Assembly: GCA_031431125.1 (NCBI GenBank) | Contig: JANPCX010000066.1 | Coordinates: 1 to 29,961 of the forward strand | DNA length: 29,961 nucleotides | Source: JANPCX01 sp031431125 | Lineage (GTDB): Bacteria; Pseudomonadota; Gammaproteobacteria; Burkholderiales; Burkholderiaceae_C | Reading direction: 5' to 3' | Shown here: piece after piece, positions 25,265-29,961 of the stretch | Numbering within the stretch: the first letter of the stretch is position 1 | How the letters are laid out: each line of letters starts with the position of its first letter | Made by a program: the position numbers and the translations under genes | Notes under the pieces: generated by a model | Databases searched by the model: none | Told to the model about the DNA's origin: nothing | The model's input: only the letters and a program-made list of their open reading frames with translations

Positions 25265-26830
25265 ATGAGCACCCAAGCCGTTCTGGATGTAGCGCCCTGC
25301 GATGCACGTTGTGATGTGTTGGTGGTGGGCGGCGGCATCAACGGCGCAGCGATTGCACGCGACTTGGCCGGTCGCGGCCTCAAGGTGGTGCTGTGCGAGA
25401 AAGACGACCTGGCCCAGCACACCTCGTCCAGCAGCACCAAACTCATCCACGGCGGCCTGCGTTATTTGGAGCACCGCGAGTTTTTGCTGGTGCGCAAGGC
25501 GTTGGCCGAACGCGAGGTCTTGCTCAAAAGCGCACCCCACATCATGTGGCCGCTTCGTTTTGTGATGCCGCATGACGACGGCATGCGCCCGGCCTGGATG
25601 ATTCGCCTGGGTTTGTTTTTGTACGACCACCTGGCCCGCCGCGAGGTGCTGCGCGACTCACGCAGCGTGAACCTGAGCAAACACCCGGCGGGCGGGCCAC
25701 TCAAATCGCGCTACACCCAAGGGTTTGTATATTCCGATGGGTGGGTGGATGACGCGCGGTTCGTTGTACTCAATGCCTTAGATGCCCATGAGCGCGGTGC
25801 CCAAGTGCTGACCCGCTGGGCTTGCACACGCGCTGAACGCGGACCCACGGCGTGGGCGGTTCAACTCACCGCTGCCACGGGTGAGACCCACCCGGTGCAA
25901 GCCCGCGCCATCGTGAACGCGGCCGGGCCCTGGGCGGCCCAGTTTCTCAACACGCTCTGCGTTGATTCGAAAAAAAGCACCCCCCCGCGCAAGCTGCGTT
26001 TGGTCAAGGGCAGCCACATCGTGGTCAAGCAGCAGTTCACCCACGACCACGCCTATATTTTTCAGAATCCCGATCAGCGCATCATCTTCGCCATTCCCTA
26101 CGAAGGGAATTTCACTTTGATCGGCACCACCGATGTCGAACACCTGGGGCCGCCCGGCGACCTCAGCATCGACCAAGCCGAGATCACCTACCTCTGCGAA
26201 CAAGCCAGCCGCTACTTTGAAAAACCCGTGTTGTCGAGCGACGTGGTTTGGCACTACAGCGGTGTGCGGCCTTTGCTGGATGAAGAGGGCGGGGCGGGCG
26301 GCAAAGCGGCCAGCCAAGTCACCCGCGATTACGCATTGGAGTTGACACAAGACGGCGCGCCGCTGCTCTCGGTGTGGGGCGGCAAGATCACCACCTGCCG
26401 CAAGCTGGCCGAAGAAGCCGCCAGTTTGCTCGCCCCGCTGCTGGGCTCAACCCAAGGCCCCTGGACCCACGACAACGCCCCCCTGCCTGGCGGCGACCTG
26501 AGCGCATGGATACGCGAGGCGCATCGCCCCGACACCGATTTCTCCCGCTTTGAACAAGCGCTGGCCCAGAAATACCCCGCGCAGCCGCGCCCCTTGCTGC
26601 ACCGCTTGGCGCGTGCTTATGGCTCACGCGCGGCGCTGATCCTGGACGCCGACTTAGGCACTGCGGTCGCAGGCGATTTACACGAGGGTGAGCTGCGTTA
26701 TCTGCACGACCACGAGTGGGCACGTTCCAGCGACGACGTGCTGTGGCGACGCAGCAAGTTGGGGCTGCATTTGAGTGCGGCGCAGCGGGAGGCGGTGGCG
26801 GATTGGTGCCACCGACAGTGGTCCGGTTGA
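25265..26830 (+). CDS. glpD: aerobic glycerol-3-phosphate dehydrogenase
   Basis: Membrane-associated FAD enzyme that oxidises glycerol-3-phosphate to dihydroxyacetone phosphate and feeds electrons to quinone. The 521 residues are typical. FAD-binding VLVVGGGINGAAIARDLAGR lies at 18-37; the family signature SSSSTKLIHGGLRYLEHREF follows, then YSDGWVDDARFV, VNAAGPWA, RLVKGSHIVV, IFAIPYEGNFTLIGTTDVEH, HYSGVRPLLDE and VWGGKITTCRKLAEEA. A C-terminal domain after about 390 carries LGTAVAGDLHEGELRYLHDH, then EWARSSDDVLWRRSKLGLHL. The ATG at 25265 gives the expected N-terminus; the Shine-Dalgarno is weak. It works directly after the divergent glpK. Confidence 0.95.
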   Translation: MSTQAVLDVAPCDARCDVLVVGGGINGAAIARDLAGRGLKVVLCEKDDLAQHTSSSSTKLIHGGLRYLEHREFLLVRKALAEREVLLKSAPHIMWPLRFVMPHDDGMRPAWMIRLGLFLYDHLARREVLRDSRSVNLSKHPAGGPLKSRYTQGFVYSDGWVDDARFVVLNALDAHERGAQVLTRWACTRAERGPTAWAVQLTAATGETHPVQARAIVNAAGPWAAQFLNTLCVDSKKSTPPRKLRLVKGSHIVVKQQFTHDHAYIFQNPDQRIIFAIPYEGNFTLIGTTDVEHLGPPGDLSIDQAEITYLCEQASRYFEKPVLSSDVVWHYSGVRPLLDEEGGAGGKAASQVTRDYALELTQDGAPLLSVWGGKITTCRKLAEEAASLLAPLLGSTQGPWTHDNAPLPGGDLSAWIREAHRPDTDFSRFEQALAQKYPAQPRPLLHRLARAYGSRAALILDADLGTAVAGDLHEGELRYLHDHEWARSSDDVLWRRSKLGLHLSAAQREAVADWCHRQWSG

Positions 26831-26853
26831 CAGCCGAGACTGCGCTGAACACG

Positions 26854-27621
26854 TCAGTGCGCCGTATACCCCCCATCAATGACCAACTCCGTCCCGGTCA
26901 CAAACTTGGCCTCGTCGCTGGCCAAGTAAACCGCGCCCCAGGCGATGTCGTCGGGCTCGCCCATGTGGCCCAGTGGGTGCAGGGCACCCACCGCTTGGCG
27001 TGCGGCGTTGAGGTCGGGTGCTGAACCCAGGTGTTTTTCCACCATCGGCGTCCAAATGAAACCCGGGTGGATGGAGTTGACGCGTATCTTGTCGGCTGCA
27101 TACAAGAGCGCATCGGTTTTGGTCATCAAACGCACCGCGCCCTTGGACGCGTGGTAGGGCGGCACATCGGGGGCGCTGACCAAACCGTAGATGGACGACA
27201 GGTTGATGATGCTGCCGCCACCGGCCAGTCTGAGGTGGGCGATGGCGTGTTTGGTGCCAAAGAACACGCCTTTCACATTGATGTTCTGTACCCAGTCCCA
27301 TTCGGCTTCGGTGACCTCGTGGGTGGGTTTGTTCACACCTGCCACCCCGGCGTTGTTCACCACGGTATCGAGGTGGCCAAAGTGCTTGGCGACTTGGTCG
27401 AACACGGTGTTAACTTGCGCTTCGCTGCTCACATCGCAATGCCAATACTCGGCTCTGAGGTCACGGGCTTGTAAGGCCTGGGCCAGGGCTTTTCCTTGCG
27501 CATCGAGTTGATCCAACAAAGCGACAGCGGCACCTTCTTCGGCCATGCGCGTGGCCATGGCAGCGCCCAAACCCAATGCGGCGCCGGTGATGATGGCGAC
27601 TTTTCCTTTGAGACGGTCCAT
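26854..27621 (-). CDS. SDR family NAD(P)-dependent oxidoreductase
   Basis: A 255-residue classical short-chain dehydrogenase. Motifs: TGAALGLG (12-19), HCDVSS, NNAG (89-92), catalytic serine at 142-143 in NLSSIYG, Y156 and K160 in YHASK, and the C-terminal GTELVIDGGYTAH. An acidic residue near the end of the second strand (LLDQLD) suggests NAD+ preference. The loop PGFIWTPMVEKHLG resembles the 3-hydroxybutyrate dehydrogenase loop of bdhA (PGYVWTPLVEKQI), but the rest is closer to the cyclopentanol/glucose dehydrogenase-like group; the substrate is unknown. The ATG at 27621 has AGGAG seven bases upstream and is chosen over in-frame codons up to 27648. An FNR/Anr-like site lies about 54 bases upstream. 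Confidence 0.88.
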   Translation of the reverse strand: MDRLKGKVAIITGAALGLGAAMATRMAEEGAAVALLDQLDAQGKALAQALQARDLRAEYWHCDVSSEAQVNTVFDQVAKHFGHLDTVVNNAGVAGVNKPTHEVTEAEWDWVQNINVKGVFFGTKHAIAHLRLAGGGSIINLSSIYGLVSAPDVPPYHASKGAVRLMTKTDALLYAADKIRVNSIHPGFIWTPMVEKHLGSAPDLNAARQAVGALHPLGHMGEPDDIAWGAVYLASDEAKFVTGTELVIDGGYTAH

Positions 27622-27674
27622 GGTGATCTCCTGGTTGTGCCTCGCCATGAGACTGCGTTTGCAGCCATGGTGGC

Positions 27675-27688
27675 TTGATGTGGGTCAA
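27675..27688 (-). promoter_or_regulatory. FNR/Anr-like box upstream of the SDR gene
   Basis: TTGAT-GTGG-GTCAA matches the FNR consensus TTGAT-N4-ATCAA in 9 of 10 defined positions. Read on the minus strand, a candidate -10 TCTCAT follows 22 bases after the box, the spacing of a class II activated promoter, putting transcription start about 20 bases before the SDR start codon. Confidence 0.5.
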
Positions 27689-27691
27689 ACT

Positions 27692-28299
27692 TATTGATGC
27701 GGCCCGATGAAGTTTGAACTGCCGGACAGGTTGAGTCTCTCTCAAGGGAGCCCCGGTGGACGGGAGCCTTGACTTGAAGCACCGCGCCGGGTCTCGGCCC
27801 GGCAAGCCGAGTAACTTCTTTTGCTGGTGCAAAATAAGTCACCAAGAAAACACCTCAACACCAGCCTATTTGAGTGATGACGGATCGGACCGGGACCAGG
27901 GTAGATGCCCTGGATTCGGCTTGGTGCCACTGGCCCTCGGGCGACGTTTTCTCGGCGGCTAGTCGAACCAAGCGTTGAACGCATCCGCCGTCATTCTTCA
28001 CGCGCCGCCCTCTCGTGGCGCTTTGCCGTGTTGGGAAAAAACGCCGAGAAAACGTCGCCCGAGGGCCAGTGGCCACAGGTCGAATCCAGACCCCACGTCT
28101 GTGCTCCTGCATCAAACCACCTTTCCCCAAATAGGCTGGTGTTCAGGTGCTTCTTTGCTTACTTTCTTGCACCAGATAGATAAGTGAGTCGCCCTGCCGG
28201 GGCGAATTCCCGGCGCGGTGCTTCAAACAACGGCTGTCCTCCAACGAACGATGGTTTCCCCCAGACCGGCAGTTCAGACTTCATCGGGCCGCATCAATA
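27692..28299. repeat. 608-bp imperfect inverted repeat (two facing copies of a ~265-bp unit)
   Basis: Left copy 27692-27957 and right copy 28042-28299 face each other across 84 bases. Four blocks are strongly conserved. A: 27692-27725 with 28266-28299, 34 bases, one mismatch. B: 27774-27791 with 28209-28226, TTGAAGCACCGCGCCGGG, perfect. C: 27851-27872 with 28128-28149, 22 bases, one mismatch. D: 27926-27957 with 28042-28073, 32 bases, perfect. Between blocks the copies differ by substitutions and small indels. Each copy also contains small hairpins such as CCAGGG/CCCTGG in the left copy. No gene is encoded. The GCACCGCGCCGGG core followed by T/A-rich CTTTCTT-like text resembles intergenic repeats common in Burkholderiales. 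Confidence 0.85.
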
Positions 28300-28339
28300 G
28301 ACCTCTCAAACCGTTCTTGAGCAAACGGATAGGCGGTTG

Positions 28340-29203
28340 TCATGGCATCTCTGATGCATAGACGTTGAATCGGATGTCTTTCAAAATCAGTCGGCCATAA
28401 ACAAAGTCGCCCTCCGGGTAGTGCCAAATCGCCTCGCCCGCAGTCGGCACCCGTCGGCCTTCGAACTCACGGTAGTCGCGCACCGGCGTCGACCAGCGCA
28501 CCAAGCGCAGCGAGCCGTCGCGCTGCAGTGCACCGCGGTCGTTGGAGATGAAATTCACCAACTCACCCGCTTCGTTGAACACCAGTTCGGCGCTGACTTG
28601 GTGGGGGCCGTTGGTGAAACTCACACGCGCATGGTGGTCGTCCAACGCTTGCCACACCAAACGGGAATCGACCAAATTGGACGGTGCATACAGACAGAGG
28701 TCGTTGAGCACGGTCACGGTTTCGGTGCGTGCCAGTGCGTCGTTGTGCAACTCCACCACGTTGAAGAGGGAGGCCAGGCGCACCGTCATCGAGGCATGGA
28801 TGTCGTGGTAGTCATGCAGCACCATCACGGGCAAAGCGAACATGGTGGTGCGCATGAAAAAAAGGCGCCGCAAGCGGTGAACCGTATTGAATTGCCTTGC
28901 CGGGCCACGCATGCCGGCTTGACCAGGCTTTTGAAACATTTCGGCATCAAAGCTCAGTTGCATGGTCTGCACGGGTGGTTTTCCGATGGCGCCGGTGATG
29001 CGCAGGTAGCGCTGCACCGGCGCCGGAAGGTGGACGATGTGCGCCTCGGTCAACGGGGTGGAAGAGGGTGACGGTGCCTCAGCCAAAGCGCTCCGAAACC
29101 GTGTGGCGTACTCCGCATCCAGACCGGGCAAATACCGTATCAAGACAAAGAAGGCCCACCACAACAACACCAAACCCACGAAACCACCGAGTAACCATTT
29201 CAT
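28340..29203 (-). CDS. DUF6544-like membrane-anchored protein
   Basis: A 287-residue protein with one N-terminal membrane segment (about 4-25, GGFVGLVLLWWAFFVLIRYL) and a soluble domain, probably anchored in the inner membrane facing the periplasm. HLPAPVQRYLRITGAIGKPP, then QFNTVHRLRRLFFMRTTMF and the C-terminal PVRDYREFEGRRVPTAGEAI WHYPEGDFVYGRL read like the DUF6544 (or closely related) family. No catalytic motif is known. The ATG at 29203 has AGGAGG six bases upstream. It is divergent from the SHOCT-PspC gene. Function unknown. Confidence 0.75.
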   Translation of the reverse strand: MKWLLGGFVGLVLLWWAFFVLIRYLPGLDAEYATRFRSALAEAPSPSSTPLTEAHIVHLPAPVQRYLRITGAIGKPPVQTMQLSFDAEMFQKPGQAGMRGPARQFNTVHRLRRLFFMRTTMFALPVMVLHDYHDIHASMTVRLASLFNVVELHNDALARTETVTVLNDLCLYAPSNLVDSRLVWQALDDHHARVSFTNGPHQVSAELVFNEAGELVNFISNDRGALQRDGSLRLVRWSTPVRDYREFEGRRVPTAGEAIWHYPEGDFVYGRLILKDIRFNVYASEMP

Positions 29204-29415
29204 AGAAACCTCCTGTTCGTCTCAACCCCCTGGCAATGAAGCGTTGGCACCGAAACCACTTCCTTTTCCACTCAGCATGAACTCACATCCAGATGAAGTT
29301 TTATCCCCACCACCACATCCCCCATTGCGCTGCATCAAAGAGTGCCAGCCTTGAGCCAGATCAATTGACAGCCGTGGCTGGCAGCGCAGTATCAAAACCT
29401 GACAAGGAGAAAAGC

Positions 29416-29739
29416 ATGCTGTTGTCTGAGGAACTGAACAAACTGCAGGAGTTGCACCAACGCGGCACGCTGACGGACGAGGAGTTCACGCGGGCCAAGG
29501 CGCGGTTGCTGGACAGCGCCATTCCGACAGGAAACGACCCGCCACTTCAAGCCCTCGCCTCACTGAACGCTTTGCGGCGCCGCCGCAGCGACCGCTGGAT
29601 CGCCGGGGTGTGTGGGGGCATCGCGGCGTCCACCGGCATGGAGTCTTGGTTGACCCGGTTGTTTTTTTCCGTGTTGTTGTTTGGTGGCGCCGGCTTGTTG
29701 CTCTATCTGTTGCTGTGGCTGTTTGTTCCGAATGAGTAG
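29416..29739 (+). CDS. SHOCT-PspC domain membrane protein
   Basis: A 107-residue membrane protein. Residues about 2-34 (LSEELNKLQELHQRGTLTDE then EFTRAKARLL) form a SHOCT motif, a short helical oligomerisation element. The PspC domain follows at about 55-105: RRRRSDRWIAGVCGGIAAST, then GMESWLTRLFFSVLLFGGAG and LLLYLLLWLFVPNE, with the family VCGGIA and the C-terminal LYLLLWLFVP membrane segment. PspC proteins take part in envelope-stress responses, but no pspA, pspB or pspF gene is nearby. The ATG at 29416 has AAGGAGA upstream, excluding the longer open frame from 29293. Confidence 0.88.
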   Translation: MLLSEELNKLQELHQRGTLTDEEFTRAKARLLDSAIPTGNDPPLQALASLNALRRRRSDRWIAGVCGGIAASTGMESWLTRLFFSVLLFGGAGLLLYLLLWLFVPNE

Positions 29740-29774
29740 GTCGCCACGATCACACGAATGAACACGAGCATTTG

Positions 29775-29788
29775 TTGACATCGATCAA
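29775..29788 (+). promoter_or_regulatory. FNR/Anr-like box at the right edge
   Basis: TTGAC-ATCG-ATCAA matches TTGAT-N4-ATCAA in 9 of 10 positions. It lies 36 bases after the PspC gene and upstream of a structured stretch continuing past the window, so it probably controls a rightward gene outside it. Confidence 0.55.
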
Positions 29789-29814
29789 GGCCTAGAGGCC
29801 AAAGGGGGCCAAGA

Positions 29815-29961
29815 TGAAACCTCTGTCTCAGCTTCCAGGTGCAACCATGGTCATGGTGTCTAGGGCCTGTCATCATTTAAATCTCCCCTGCGCCGGTGCG
29901 ACAAAACGCGCAGGGGTAGGCGCGGTCCGCAGCCCGGGGTTCTTCCCCCGGGCAAGGGCCG
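29815..29961 (+). other. structured leader or partial open frame, runs off the window
   Basis: Two strong hairpins follow each other: CCCCTGCGC (29885-29893) with GCGCAGGGG (29908-29916), and CCCGGGG (29933-29939) with CCCCGGG (29946-29952). No T tract follows before the window ends. An ATG at 29815 is open to the edge (49 codons, starting MKPLSQLPGATMVMV) with AGGGGG upstream, but the translation is not recognisable and the hairpins would be odd inside a gene. A 5' untranslated regulatory leader driven from the FNR-like site is my preferred reading. Confidence 0.4.

Overview
The window reads as chromosomal DNA of a GC-rich betaproteobacterium, most likely Comamonadaceae (Rhodoferax/Limnohabitans-like). 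This is inferred from gene content and protein style (GTP-type PEP carboxykinase, PHB-type 3-hydroxybutyrate dehydrogenase, DUF1800/DUF1501 pair, ECF sigma with short zinc-finger anti-sigma) and from the intergenic repeats; no rRNA or tRNA gene is present to confirm it.

Layout. 1-1148: accessory edge with the 5' end of an IS1182-type transposase, then a toxin-first HigBA-like module whose promoter predicts a leaderless mRNA. 1149-6228: a DUF2062 membrane protein faces a four-gene rightward run: 3-hydroxybutyrate dehydrogenase, patatin-like hydrolase (ATGA overlap), type II NADH dehydrogenase-like flavoprotein and a YeeE/YedE membrane protein. 6229-7938: a secreted EF-hand protein diverges from an ECF sigma factor overlapped by a putative anti-sigma. 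7972-9926: a Lon-class AAA+ ATPase and a DUF3455 lipoprotein are separated by a 162-bp, almost fully self-complementary element. 9946-12375: leftward xerC, then a TupA-like binding protein overlapping a YiiM-type MOSC gene. 12627-15563: pckG with a classic terminator, then a metallo-beta-lactamase-fold hydrolase. 15821-19274: a DUF1800 lipoprotein with a proline-rich stalk and a Tat-type DUF1501 protein. 19350-23495: a 1381-residue GAF/PAS/GGDEF/EAL protein. 23642-26830: divergent glpK and glpD. 26854-27621: an SDR with an FNR/Anr-like box upstream. 27692-28299: a 608-bp inverted repeat. 28340-29739: a DUF6544-like protein and a SHOCT-PspC protein. 29740-29961: an FNR/Anr-like box followed by strong GC hairpins running to the edge.

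Metabolic theme. PHB monomer oxidation (bdhA), glycerol entry (glpK, glpD) and gluconeogenesis (pckG) suggest a flexible heterotroph drawing on stored or three-carbon substrates. Two FNR/Anr-like sites suggest oxygen-responsive control. No CRISPR array, phage cluster or defence island was seen. The least explained material is non-coding: the 162-bp hairpin element, the 608-bp inverted repeat and the structured right edge.
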